In this document: positions 1-6,812 of the stretch, piece after piece
How positions within the stretch are numbered: the first letter of the stretch is position 1
Layout: every line of letters starts with the position of its first letter
Assembly (NCBI GenBank): GCA_964619315.1
Contig: CAZUEH010000020.1
Coordinates: forward strand, 1-21,664
From: Fimisoma sp964619315
GTDB lineage: Bacteria; Bacillota; Clostridia; Peptostreptococcales; Anaerovoracaceae
Direction: 5' to 3'
DNA: 21,664 nt
Program-made: the position numbers and the translations under genes
The notes under the pieces: generated by a model
The model's database searches: none
The model's input: the letters and a program-made list of their open reading frames with translations, nothing else
What the model was told of the DNA's origin: nothing

Positions 1-65
1 GCATGAAAAATGCGAAGCAGATAAATCTACTTCGCAATAAAGTCTAACTTTTGGGAGTCACATCA
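1..65. mobile_element. Terminal fragment of an IS3-family-like insertion sequence
   Basis: Read on the minus strand from position 65, the segment begins TGATGTGACTCCCAAAAG and continues TTAGACT. This resembles the TG...CA-ended terminal repeats of IS3-family elements (pattern TGAACTG-ACCCCAAAAGTTAGAC, recalled from memory). An imperfect hairpin lies inside it at 11-36. To its right, from about 66, a reading frame with clear MFS-transporter character starts abruptly without its N-terminal part, as expected if an element had inserted there. No transposase coding sequence is visible, because the element would extend left of the window. The family assignment rests only on the end sequence. Confidence 0.5.
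11..36. terminator. Hairpin inside the IS end, possible transposase terminator
   Basis: TGCGAAGCAGA (11-21) pairs with TCTACTTCGCA (26-36) with one C/A mismatch and a four-base loop. A weak T-rich stretch follows at 49-52. It sits where the 3' end of a transposase gene lying to the left would need a terminator. It could equally be a structural part of the element end. Confidence 0.4.
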
Positions 66-267
66 ATTTAGTGCTGTGTCAATCATAAATGGCCTTGCCA
101 TGCCTATAGGTATGGTCGTGTTCGGCCCTCTTGGTGATCTGATTAGCATAGAGTTGCTTTTAATCATCACAGGCTCCCTTTTAGTTCTTGGCACCCCTAT
201 CCTATATACACGCAAAGAATTGCTTGAAGCTGGTGCACCTCAATCACCTTCAGATACATCTTCTTAA
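66..267 (+). pseudogene. C-terminal remnant of an MFS efflux transporter
   Basis: The open frame reads FSAVSIINGLAMPIGM followed by FGPLGD, a short hydrophobic helix (LLLIITGSLLVLG) and a polar tail ending at TAA 265-267. This matches the last two transmembrane helices of macrolide-efflux (Mef)-like major facilitator proteins, which are normally about 400 residues. Only about 65 residues remain. A GTG at 76 could serve formally as a start, but no ribosome-binding site precedes it. The frame is open upstream through the IS-like end to a stop at 22-24. I infer truncation by insertion of the element at 1-65, so no functional transporter is expected from this piece. Confidence 0.65.
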
Positions 268-301
268 ACAGCATAACTATCTTTAATTAGTCTAACTTTA
301 A

Positions 302-333
302 AAGCCCCTTCGGAATGTGAACCGAAGGGGCTT
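302..333. terminator. Intrinsic terminator, probably bidirectional
   Basis: AAGCCCCTTCGG (302-313) and CCGAAGGGGCTT (322-333) form a perfect 12-bp stem with an eight-base loop. Short A/T-rich flanks lie on both sides. It sits between the convergent MFS remnant (ends 267) and the propeller gene with its sorting tail (349), so it can serve both. Confidence 0.75.
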
Positions 334-348
334 AAATATTTTATTCAA

Positions 349-555
349 TTAGTTAACACTTTTCTTATATCTATTTAACAAAACCAAACAGCTTGCACTT
401 GCTATTAAGAACAGCCCTACCATTGGGCTGTTATCTCCTGTTTTAGGAACGTTTGGATTTGTGTTTTCATTTTTGCCGTTAGCTGGGCCATTTTCGCCTG
501 CAGTGTTTTCTGTTTTTGCAGACATTACCTCACTATAATCGACAAATCCTGTTAT
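349..555 (-). other. Detached LPXTG-type sorting signal of the propeller gene, in frame after a TAA
   Basis: In the same minus-strand frame as the 411-residue propeller ORF, and directly after its TAA (558-556), 68 further codons stay open to TAA at 351-349. They encode ITGFVDYSEVMSAKT, a Gly/Asn/Pro-rich linker, then VPKTGDNSP (VPKTG at 450-436), a hydrophobic stretch MVGLFLIASASCLVLL, and the basic tail NRYKKSVN. That is the canonical order of a Gram-positive sortase substrate: pentapeptide, membrane helix, positive tail. The residues right after the stop also complete the final strand of the preceding fibronectin-like domain. The two parts therefore look like one ancestral gene of 480 codons. 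Confidence 0.85.
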
Positions 556-1791
556 TTAACTTTTTGCATATGCCATTACGTAATAGGTGGTATTTGGATC
601 TAATCCTTCAAGGGTTTTTTCAAAACTGTACGAAGATGTGTCGCCTCCTGTTTTGATTGCAGTCTTCGTACCAATTAGATTAGTCGGTGACAGTTTAGAA
701 TCAGTAGAAATATAATATCCGATTTCTGCTGTATCCTCTTGTAAAAAGCTGCCAAGAGAGGCTGTTCCTTTGAGCTTTAATTTATCTGTTCCTGTAGCCG
801 TAAGAGATTCGTCTGACACGATCATCTCTGTTTTAAGGATAATTACATTGTCGCCAGCCGTATCGTTCAAATAAAGTTCCTGACGGGCTTCATTTATAGC
901 AATTCCAGCAAGAGCTCCTGCTGAGTCAACATCAACTGAATCAAGGAGATTTAGTTCGTCTGGATCTGATGTGTCAAAAATATACATTTTGCTGCTACTG
1001 GCCGAAGTCGCATATAGTCGACTTTCTGTTGTTCTTACAATTCTTTCCCCTTTTCCTGCTGTAGTACTGTCAATGACCAATTTGCTTGTTAAATCAATCA
1101 GCGCAACTTCACTATCACTAGAAGCGTACAAACGATTATTAGCAAAGTCAGCTACTAACCCTACTGGGGCAAGGGTTCTAGTATCAATTGATGAGATACT
1201 ATTATCGCTAGTATCTATTACACATATTCTACTATTGGTTTTGTCGGCCGCATAAATCAACCCTGTACTTTGATCATATACTACATCACTTGTTTCAGAA
1301 CCTTGTTGAGACGTAATTGTCGAGAAAGCATCATTTTCAAGATCAACAACAGTAATTGCAATTTCACTCGGAATGCCGGATGTTACATAAAGAGTTTTTT
1401 CATCAGGCGATAATACCATATTAGTGGGATAATCCGCCGTTAATTGTATATACCTATCTCTGCTCCTCGTTTCGAGATCAAAAACCTCTATATAGCCTTC
1501 TACAGCTGTTATATATGCATATTCAGAGCCAAAGATAATTCCACGAATACGAAGGCCAACATTAATTGTATCTATAAGATTTTGGCCAACTGGATCAACA
1601 ATGCTAATCGAACCATCATAATTTACTACCCAAAGATAATTTGTTCCTGGCTCCACTGCCACATCTACTGGACTGTCCCCCACGCCTATCTTGGTTTCCG
1701 CTCCAGATGTCATTGTCGCTGTAAAAGCAGACAGCGGGAACATGGATAATATTAAAATGACAACTATTACACTTACTATTTTTTTCTTCAT
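556..1791 (-). CDS. Secreted YVTN-type beta-propeller protein, truncated before its wall anchor
   Basis: The 411-residue product starts with a signal peptide (basic MKKK, then a hydrophobic core to about residue 25). Residues ~30-320 contain repeated blade-like units such as SISIVDP, LSPDEKTLYVTSG, TGLIYAADKTNSRICVIDT and EVALIDLTSK, typical of YVTN/Lvp-type seven-bladed propellers. Residues ~325-411 resemble a fibronectin-III-like domain ending in NTTYYVMAYAKS. Such propellers usually act in surface binding, but no ligand can be read from the sequence. A GAGG-containing site precedes the ATG. As read, the protein would be secreted without its anchor, because the VPKTG sorting tail lies in frame just beyond the TAA at 558-556. 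No sortase gene is in the window. It may be a recent pseudogene, a released form, or carry a sequencing error. Confidence 0.85.
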   Translation of the reverse strand: MKKKIVSVIVVILILSMFPLSAFTATMTSGAETKIGVGDSPVDVAVEPGTNYLWVVNYDGSISIVDPVGQNLIDTINVGLRIRGIIFGSEYAYITAVEGYIEVFDLETRSRDRYIQLTADYPTNMVLSPDEKTLYVTSGIPSEIAITVVDLENDAFSTITSQQGSETSDVVYDQSTGLIYAADKTNSRICVIDTSDNSISSIDTRTLAPVGLVADFANNRLYASSDSEVALIDLTSKLVIDSTTAGKGERIVRTTESRLYATSASSSKMYIFDTSDPDELNLLDSVDVDSAGALAGIAINEARQELYLNDTAGDNVIILKTEMIVSDESLTATGTDKLKLKGTASLGSFLQEDTAEIGYYISTDSKLSPTNLIGTKTAIKTGGDTSSYSFEKTLEGLDPNTTYYVMAYAKS

Positions 1792-1910
1792 TTTCTCGGC
1801 CTCTTGTATTAGAGTTTCATACGCTAATAGTTATATAAAATGTACCACAGTTTGTTTGATTTGGCAATAATTAGCCTTGAAATTACAATGGTTTCGCGAG
1901 GTTTTAAGGA

Positions 1911-1936
1911 AAAAACATCCCGATTGAATTGGGATG
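1911..1936 (-). terminator. Intrinsic terminator of the lipid kinase gene
   Basis: On the minus strand CATCCC (1936-1931) pairs with GGGATG (1921-1916). Further A/T and G/T pairs extend the stem inward, and it is followed directly by a run of T (1915-1910). It lies 45 bases beyond the stop of the lipid kinase gene. Confidence 0.75.
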
Positions 1937-1981
1937 CTCTTAGTGTTATGAATTATTTTATACTTTTTCAATTAGAAACAT

Positions 1982-2926
1982 CTATGCTTTTGGTATCAAT
2001 ATGCTTGCCGCTTCAGGAACAACTTCCATTGTTACTTCCCCAGCATCTGTAATTTCACCATCTGTGCAGAGTCGCATGTTTCCACCTAATGGGGTTATTA
2101 CTACCTTTTTGCATTGCTTATAAAATAGAATCTTGCCAATGTCTGGTAGCTCTAAATGGGTCCCCTTAGTATAGTGTGGGAACTTTTGCAAAAACTCTCT
2201 TCTTGTAACATTATATATTATATTCGTGTCCATTAGGCCGTCATTGACAGAAGCATGGGGAGAACTTTTCATTCCTCCACCACAAAAGCTTCCATTGGCT
2301 ACTGCAGTAAGCAGCACTGGGCCATCTTCAACAACTTCCCCATCTATTTCAATCTTAAGCTTGGCGCCTTTTTTCTTAATCAAAATGCCTAGGACGGCTA
2401 CAATATAAGCCATAGAGCCTTTTAGCAGCGGATATTTTTTGAGTTGCGCTGTAAGGTCTACAACATTGCAGTCAAATCCTATATTGAACATATTGGCGCA
2501 ATAACGAGTTTGTTCTACTCCATTAATCAGCCCTGAATATTTAATAACATCGCAACTTCTCACTTCGCCTTTTAGTTGAGCCTCGATGTTCATAAAATCT
2601 CCAGCATCAGCAAAATTTCTCGCAAAATCATTGCCTGTACCTATGGGTATTATTCCCACAGCAGCACAATCGTAGCCCATAATTCCATTTAAAACTTCAT
2701 TCAAAGTGCCGTCGCCACCACAGGCAACTATCCTGACTTGTTCATTATTTTTTACAGCTTCCTTTGCGGCAAGTCTTGCAAATTTTTCTCCGTCCCCTTT
2801 AGATTTAGTCTGGTAAACTCCTGCTTCAACCCCTAACTCCTTTGCAGTTTTGTTTACTTGCTCTCTAATCTTATCTAACCCCTTACCGTCTCCCGCCTTA
2901 GGATTAAGCAAAAAAATAGTTTTCAT
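1982..2926 (-). CDS. Diacylglycerol kinase-family (YegS/DgkB-like) lipid kinase
   Basis: The 314-residue product has the DAGK catalytic fold: MKTIFLLNPKAGDGKG at the N-terminus, the nucleotide-binding VACGGDGTLNEVLNG motif (GGDGT near residue 70), IPIGTGNDFAR near residue 93, and a C-terminal beta domain with the conserved CDGE segment. The family phosphorylates diacylglycerol or related lipids at the membrane for phospholipid recycling. Members of this length include DgkB and YegS/BmrU-like proteins, so the exact substrate is open. A longer frame begins at 2938. However, the GAGG site lies six bases before the second ATG (2926) and overlaps the first, so 2926 is preferred. It has its own promoter (2998-2969) and terminator and appears monocistronic. 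Confidence 0.9.
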   Translation of the reverse strand: MKTIFLLNPKAGDGKGLDKIREQVNKTAKELGVEAGVYQTKSKGDGEKFARLAAKEAVKNNEQVRIVACGGDGTLNEVLNGIMGYDCAAVGIIPIGTGNDFARNFADAGDFMNIEAQLKGEVRSCDVIKYSGLINGVEQTRYCANMFNIGFDCNVVDLTAQLKKYPLLKGSMAYIVAVLGILIKKKGAKLKIEIDGEVVEDGPVLLTAVANGSFCGGGMKSSPHASVNDGLMDTNIIYNVTRREFLQKFPHYTKGTHLELPDIGKILFYKQCKKVVITPLGGNMRLCTDGEITDAGEVTMEVVPEAASILIPKA

Positions 2927-2968
2927 ATTTTTCCTCATTCATAAAAAATAGTCACATACATATACTCC

Positions 2969-2998
2969 ATTTTACATTTGTTTACTTGCTCTGGTCAA
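2969..2998 (-). promoter_or_regulatory. Sigma-A-type promoter of the lipid kinase gene
   Basis: On the minus strand TTGACC (2998-2993), an 18-bp spacer and TAAAAT (2974-2969) lie about 43 bases upstream of the start codon. Both hexamers match consensus at five of six positions. Confidence 0.65.
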
Positions 2999-3001
2999 GT
3001 A
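2983..3001. promoter_or_regulatory. Inverted repeat TACTTG-N7-CAAGTA over the -35 box
   Basis: TACTTG (2983-2988) and CAAGTA (2996-3001) are perfect reverse complements with a seven-base centre. The right arm contains most of the -35 element of the lipid kinase promoter. This is a plausible operator for a dimeric regulator, but the arms are short and chance is possible. Confidence 0.3.
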
Positions 3002-3040
3002 GAATTATATTTGTACCTTTTAATTTTCTATTTTCTAGGG

Positions 3041-3056
3041 TATAATATTCTATAAT
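3041..3056 (+). promoter_or_regulatory. Candidate -10 boxes of the aminopeptidase gene
   Basis: Two exact TATAAT hexamers (3041-3046 and 3051-3056) lie 20-36 bases before the ATG. A convincing -35 partner is not seen; the best match is a TTTTAA-like hexamer at 3018-3023. The start codon itself is preceded by AGGAGG at 3066-3071. Confidence 0.4.
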
Positions 3057-3076
3057 ATATTAGACAGGAGGCAAAG

Positions 3077-4186
3077 ATGGATTTAAGAGTAAACGAACTT
3101 TCAAGAGTGCTAACATCTTATTCGTGCGACCTACAAAAGGGTGAAAAAGTGCTCATAGATTACGAGGGGGAATGTTGTCGCCCGTTAGTAAGACAACTTA
3201 TCAAAGACGCATATAAATTGGGTGCGAAACCATATGTAAACCATAGAGATAGCTCTATTTTAAGAGAAATATTGTTAAACGCAGATGAGGAACAAGTTGA
3301 ATTCCTAAATGACTATCAACTATATCAAATGCAAGGCATGGATGCTTATATTGCAGCCAGAGCTGGAGAAAATACTTCTGAGTTATCCGACGTTCCATCT
3401 GACAAACTTAACATGTATTATAAGCTCACAAGCCCTACTTTAGACTACCGTGTCAATAAGACTAAGTGGGTTGTTTTGAGATATCCTAATCCTTCAATGG
3501 CACAGCTTGCTAACAAGTCCCAAGAAGCATTTGAGGATTTCTATTTTGATGTTTGCACTTTGGACTATAAAAAGATGAGCAAGGCTATGGATCCATTGGT
3601 TGAGCTTATGAACAAGACTGACAAAGTCCGCATCGTTGGGCCAGGAACTGACCTTGAATTTTCTATCAAGGATATTCCTGCAATTAAATGTGATGGTCTT
3701 AGAAATATTCCTGATGGCGAAGTATATACAGCCCCTGTAAAAGACTCCGTCAACGGTACAATCAGCTATAACACCTTTTCAGAAGAGCAAGGCTTCACAT
3801 ATGAAAACATTAAGTTTGAAGTGGAAAATGGCAAGATAGTCAATGCTACTGCTAACGATACAGCTCGAATCAACTCATTGCTTGATACAGATGAAGGTGC
3901 CCGTTACTTTGGCGAATTCGCAATCGGAGTAAATCCTTATGTCCTTACTCCAATGAAGGATACTTTGTTTGATGAAAAAATATGTGGAAGCTTCCACCTT
4001 ACCCCAGGCAAATGCTACGAAGATGCCTATAACGACAATCATTCCGCTGTCCACTGGGATCTTGTAATGATTCAAAGAGCCGAATACGGCGGTGGCGAAA
4101 TTTATTTCGATGATGTGCTTGTGCGAAAAGACGGAATCTTTGTAATTGACCAGCTTAAGGGTCTTAATCCAGAAAATCTAAAATAG
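3077..4186 (+). CDS. M29 family (AmpS/PepS-type) metalloaminopeptidase
   Basis: The 369-residue product is full length for the M29 clade of cobalt/zinc-dependent cytoplasmic aminopeptidases, which release N-terminal residues from peptides. The family's metal and catalytic residues are visible: Glu215 in RNIPDGEVYTAP, Glu280 in ARYFGEFAIGVNP, His307 and Tyr314 in GSFHLTPGKCYEDA, and His326/Asp328 in SAVHWDLV. An AGGAGG site lies five bases before the ATG. The next gene starts 56 bases downstream with no hairpin between, so the two may be co-transcribed. The specific peptide preference cannot be read. Confidence 0.93.
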   Translation: MDLRVNELSRVLTSYSCDLQKGEKVLIDYEGECCRPLVRQLIKDAYKLGAKPYVNHRDSSILREILLNADEEQVEFLNDYQLYQMQGMDAYIAARAGENTSELSDVPSDKLNMYYKLTSPTLDYRVNKTKWVVLRYPNPSMAQLANKSQEAFEDFYFDVCTLDYKKMSKAMDPLVELMNKTDKVRIVGPGTDLEFSIKDIPAIKCDGLRNIPDGEVYTAPVKDSVNGTISYNTFSEEQGFTYENIKFEVENGKIVNATANDTARINSLLDTDEGARYFGEFAIGVNPYVLTPMKDTLFDEKICGSFHLTPGKCYEDAYNDNHSAVHWDLVMIQRAEYGGGEIYFDDVLVRKDGIFVIDQLKGLNPENLK

Positions 4187-4242
4187 TTATCACCCTATTC
4201 ACGTCTTTACTATTGACGAAAACAATTGAAAAGGAGCATAAC

Positions 4243-5304
4243 ATGAAAAAGAAAAAAATTGCAGTGCTGTTTGGTGGCTGCTCCAGCGAATATGAGATTT
4301 CACTTATTTCTGGACATGCAGTGTTAGCGAACATCGATAGAGAAAAGTATGACATTGTGCCTATAGGAATAACACGAGATGGCCAATGGTTCCGCTATAA
4401 TGGCGATATAGAAAAGGTTCGTACCGATGAATGGTACAAAGATGAAAGCAGCTGTATACCTGCATCCATAGTCCCTGACCGTACTGTTCATGGCATAATT
4501 GAACTTAAGGAAAGCGGTCCTGTGACTACAAGGCTGGACGGAGTTTTCCCTGTTCTTCATGGCAAGAATGGTGAGGATGGAACAGTTCAAGGCTTAGTTG
4601 AAATGGCTGGAATAGACTTGGTAGGTTGTGGCACTCTTTCCTCTGCTCTGTGTATGGACAAATACCGCGCCCATGTAATTGCAGCAGAAGCCGGCATCGA
4701 AGTACCAAAAGCTTGTTACATAACCACTAAGTTTGACGAGGAATCTGCTCGAGAAGCTACGTCAAACTTGACTTATCCTCTGTTTGTAAAACCTGTCAAC
4801 GCTGGCTCCTCTCATGGAATCACCGTTATTGAAAGTCCTGACGAACTTATGGATGCAATCGACTTGGCTTTACAATATGACGACGAGGTAATCATCGAAG
4901 AAAGAATCCCTGGTTTCGAAGTTGGGTGTTCTATAATAGGCGACGGCAAAGAAAAGCAGTTGGTAGGTAGAGTAGATGAAATCGAACTTTTCAGCGGATA
5001 CCTCTTTGACTTTAATAAAAAATATCAGGGTATCGACTCTAAAATCCACTGTCCTGGAAGAATAGATGCAGAAACCGAAGAACGCATTAAGAATGCTGGA
5101 AAGGTCCTCTTTGCTGCTCTTGGATGCAAAGGATTTGCAAGATTAGATATGTTCCTAACCCCTGATGATAGAATTGTATTTAATGAAGTTAACACAATTC
5201 CGGGCTTTACCTCCGTAAGCCGTTTTCCTAAGATGATGGCAGGTGTAGGGTTAGAATACAAAGACGTAATAACAGAAATAATTGAAGCTTGTACTACTGA
5301 ATAA
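4243..5304 (+). CDS. D-alanine--D-alanine/D-serine ligase, VanG-like subtype
   Basis: This 353-residue ATP-grasp ligase joins D-alanine to a second D-amino acid for peptidoglycan precursors. Visible motifs are the N-terminal KIAVLFGGCSSEYEISL, LHGKNGEDGTVQG, Lys183 in FVKPVNAGSSHG (ATP binding), GFEVGCSIIG, and Mg-binding FNEVNTIPGF (Glu315, Asn317). The segment order and wording (IVPIGITRDGQW, GTLSSALCMDK, FNEVNTIPGFTS) match VanG D-Ala-D-Ser ligases as I recall them more closely than E. coli DdlB. In the omega-loop FDFNKKY, Phe255 replaces the Tyr of the DdlB motif YDYEAKY. No vanT, vanXY or VanRS-like gene is nearby, so a housekeeping role is likely. The ATG at 4243 has AAGGAG six bases upstream; a TTG at 4213 is rejected. 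Confidence 0.92.
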   Translation: MKKKKIAVLFGGCSSEYEISLISGHAVLANIDREKYDIVPIGITRDGQWFRYNGDIEKVRTDEWYKDESSCIPASIVPDRTVHGIIELKESGPVTTRLDGVFPVLHGKNGEDGTVQGLVEMAGIDLVGCGTLSSALCMDKYRAHVIAAEAGIEVPKACYITTKFDEESAREATSNLTYPLFVKPVNAGSSHGITVIESPDELMDAIDLALQYDDEVIIEERIPGFEVGCSIIGDGKEKQLVGRVDEIELFSGYLFDFNKKYQGIDSKIHCPGRIDAETEERIKNAGKVLFAALGCKGFARLDMFLTPDDRIVFNEVNTIPGFTSVSRFPKMMAGVGLEYKDVITEIIEACTTE

Positions 5305-5323
5305 TGTCTCAAAAACTATTTAA

Positions 5324-5348
5324 CCCGCTCATGTTTAAAGTGAGCGGG
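5324..5348 (+). terminator. Intrinsic terminator after the ligase gene
   Basis: CCCGCTCA (5324-5331) and TGAGCGGG (5341-5348) form a perfect 8-bp stem with a nine-base loop, followed by CTTCTTTTTATT. It also separates the convergent ung gene. Confidence 0.85.
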
Positions 5349-5355
5349 CTTCTTT

Positions 5356-6024
5356 TTATTTCAGACTCCAGTCTATAGGTGTTTGTCCTGTAATTTCTAA
5401 GAATCTGTTTGCTTTGCTAAAGTATCCTCCACCAAAGTACCCTTTCCATGCAGAAAGTGGACTCGGGTGACTTCCAGTGATAATCATATGATTTTTGTTA
5501 GTTATAAGCTCTTGTTTCGACTTCGCATTAGCTCCCCATAGTATAAACACGATTGGCTTTTCTCGCTGATTCAAAAGTTCTACTATACGGTTAGTAAAGA
5601 TTTCCCAGCCTTTACCTTTGTGGGAATTAGCTTCCCCTTTTCGTACTGTTAAAACAGTGTTGATAAGCAACACTCCCTGTTTGGCCCAATCTACCAAATA
5701 GCCATGATTTGGTGGCTTGATGCCCAAGTCTCCTTCGATTTCCTTATATATATTTACCAGTGAAGGTGGTATTTTTATTCCTTTATTGACAGAAAAACAC
5801 AGCCCATGGGCCTGATTGGGTTCATGGTAAGGATCCTGTCCTAATATGACAACTTTTGTGTCTTCATAAGAAGAATACTTGAGAGCATTAAAAATGTCCG
5901 ATGCTGGTGGGTAGATTATATGTTCTTCGTATTCGCCTTTTAGAAATTCTCTTAGCCCTGTATAATACGGCTTTTCAAACTCCCCTTGTAACACTTTGTC
6001 CCAGCTGTTGCCAATATTGACCAT
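5356..6024 (-). CDS. ung: Uracil-DNA glycosylase, family 1
   Basis: The 222-residue product removes uracil from DNA as the first step of base excision repair. It carries the family-1 water-activating motif GQDPYH (Asp64 catalytic), the uracil-binding Phe in GLCFSV, the Asn in LLINTVLTV, and the DNA-intercalation loop HPSPLSA (His186 catalytic). Length is typical for bacterial Ung. An AGGAGG site lies before the ATG. It is convergent with the ligase gene and divergent from the 6165 gene. Confidence 0.97.
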   Translation of the reverse strand: MVNIGNSWDKVLQGEFEKPYYTGLREFLKGEYEEHIIYPPASDIFNALKYSSYEDTKVVILGQDPYHEPNQAHGLCFSVNKGIKIPPSLVNIYKEIEGDLGIKPPNHGYLVDWAKQGVLLINTVLTVRKGEANSHKGKGWEIFTNRIVELLNQREKPIVFILWGANAKSKQELITNKNHMIITGSHPSPLSAWKGYFGGGYFSKANRFLEITGQTPIDWSLK

Positions 6025-6129
6025 TTATACTCATCCTCCTTTGATAACATGTTTTTTGTAGTCAAACTGTTTCGCAATCATTGTATCATAATTTCTTCTA
6101 TTTTATTACATTCTATACAACAAAATAGC

Positions 6130-6158
6130 TGTAAATCTACCTTGATTTCGTGTATAAT
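6130..6158 (+). promoter_or_regulatory. Promoter predicted to start a leaderless mRNA at 6165
   Basis: An exact TATAAT occupies 6153-6158 with a poor -35 match (TGTAAA, 6130-6135) at 17-bp spacing. Six bases separate the -10 box from ATG 6165, which puts the usual +1 on the A of the start codon. Confidence 0.5.
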
Positions 6159-6164
6159 GTCACC

Positions 6165-6812
6165 ATGAGCAATGTATACATAAGTACAGATGCTAATCTG
6201 CTTCTAAAAAAACACCTATCAAGTGTAGGTCATAATGTAATAGAAGTAATGCCGATGACAACGATAGACAAGGCAATACAAAGCCATCCAGACATATACA
6301 TGTGTGCTCTCAGAGATTCACTCTACCATGGTGATATGGCCCTTCTTGGGTACGAGTACCCTCAGTGCGCTATATTTAATGGTTGCTCTACGGGAAAATA
6401 TTTTATGCACAACTTAAAATATACTGCCACTGGATTGCTCAAAGCAGTCCGCAAGGAAGGTCAAGTAGAAGTTCATGTTCCGCAAGGTTACACAAAATGT
6501 AATTGCGTAGTGGTGGATGAAGATTCTATCATTACCTCCGACCACGGTATATACAAATCAGTTTCGGCTGCTGGCATCAATGTTTTGCTTATCGAAAAAG
6601 GACAAGTTGTCCTAAAGGGGCACCCTTATGGATTTTTGGGAGGTGCTTCTGGCAAGATCGGAAATACTATAATCTTTAATGGTGATATAACAAAACACAG
6701 CGATTACAATGCCATCAAGAGCTTTATTGAAAGTCGAAAAGTAGATATAAAGTATTTTGAAGAATATCAACTCACTGATATTGGCTCAATTATTGAGGAG
6801 AAAGTTAAATGA
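6165..6812 (+). CDS. DUF6873-like protein with predicted GME fold
   Basis: The 215-residue product has no signal peptide or membrane segment. Segments such as AIFNGCSTGKYFMHNLKYT, CNCVVVDEDSIITSDHGIYK and KGHPYGFLGGASGKIGNTIIFNGD recall the DUF6873 proteins. These are assigned to the guanidino-group-modifying enzyme fold, shared with arginine deiminases and DDAH. The Cys-containing loops and the Asp/His pair in SDHGI could be catalytic, but no reaction is known to me. It overlaps the radical SAM gene by four bases (ATGA), so the two are translationally coupled. A GTG at 6150 is in frame but lies upstream of the -10 box and has no ribosome-binding site. The ATG at 6165 also lacks one, which suggests leaderless translation. 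Confidence 0.75.
   Translation: MSNVYISTDANLLLKKHLSSVGHNVIEVMPMTTIDKAIQSHPDIYMCALRDSLYHGDMALLGYEYPQCAIFNGCSTGKYFMHNLKYTATGLLKAVRKEGQVEVHVPQGYTKCNCVVVDEDSIITSDHGIYKSVSAAGINVLLIEKGQVVLKGHPYGFLGGASGKIGNTIIFNGDITKHSDYNAIKSFIESRKVDIKYFEEYQLTDIGSIIEEKVK

Noticed and set aside
556..558. TAA as a recoded or selenocysteine-like codon in the propeller gene
   Set aside because: TAA is not used for known insertion of unusual residues in such bacteria, other genes here end normally at TAA, and no recoding structure was seen. Nonsense mutation or error is simpler.
1444..1749. 101-residue plus-strand frame opposite the propeller gene
   Set aside because: Its Cys/Tyr/Ile-rich translation has no domain resemblance, and it is antisense to the signal peptide and propeller.
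4213..4242. TTG start extending the ligase by ten residues
   Set aside because: The ATG at 4243 has AAGGAG at ideal spacing and begins exactly at the conserved family N-terminus (KKIAVLFGG).
6150..6164. In-frame GTG upstream of the DUF6873-like gene as its start
   Set aside because: It has no ribosome-binding site and lies upstream of the TATAAT that probably drives the gene, so it would not be transcribed.
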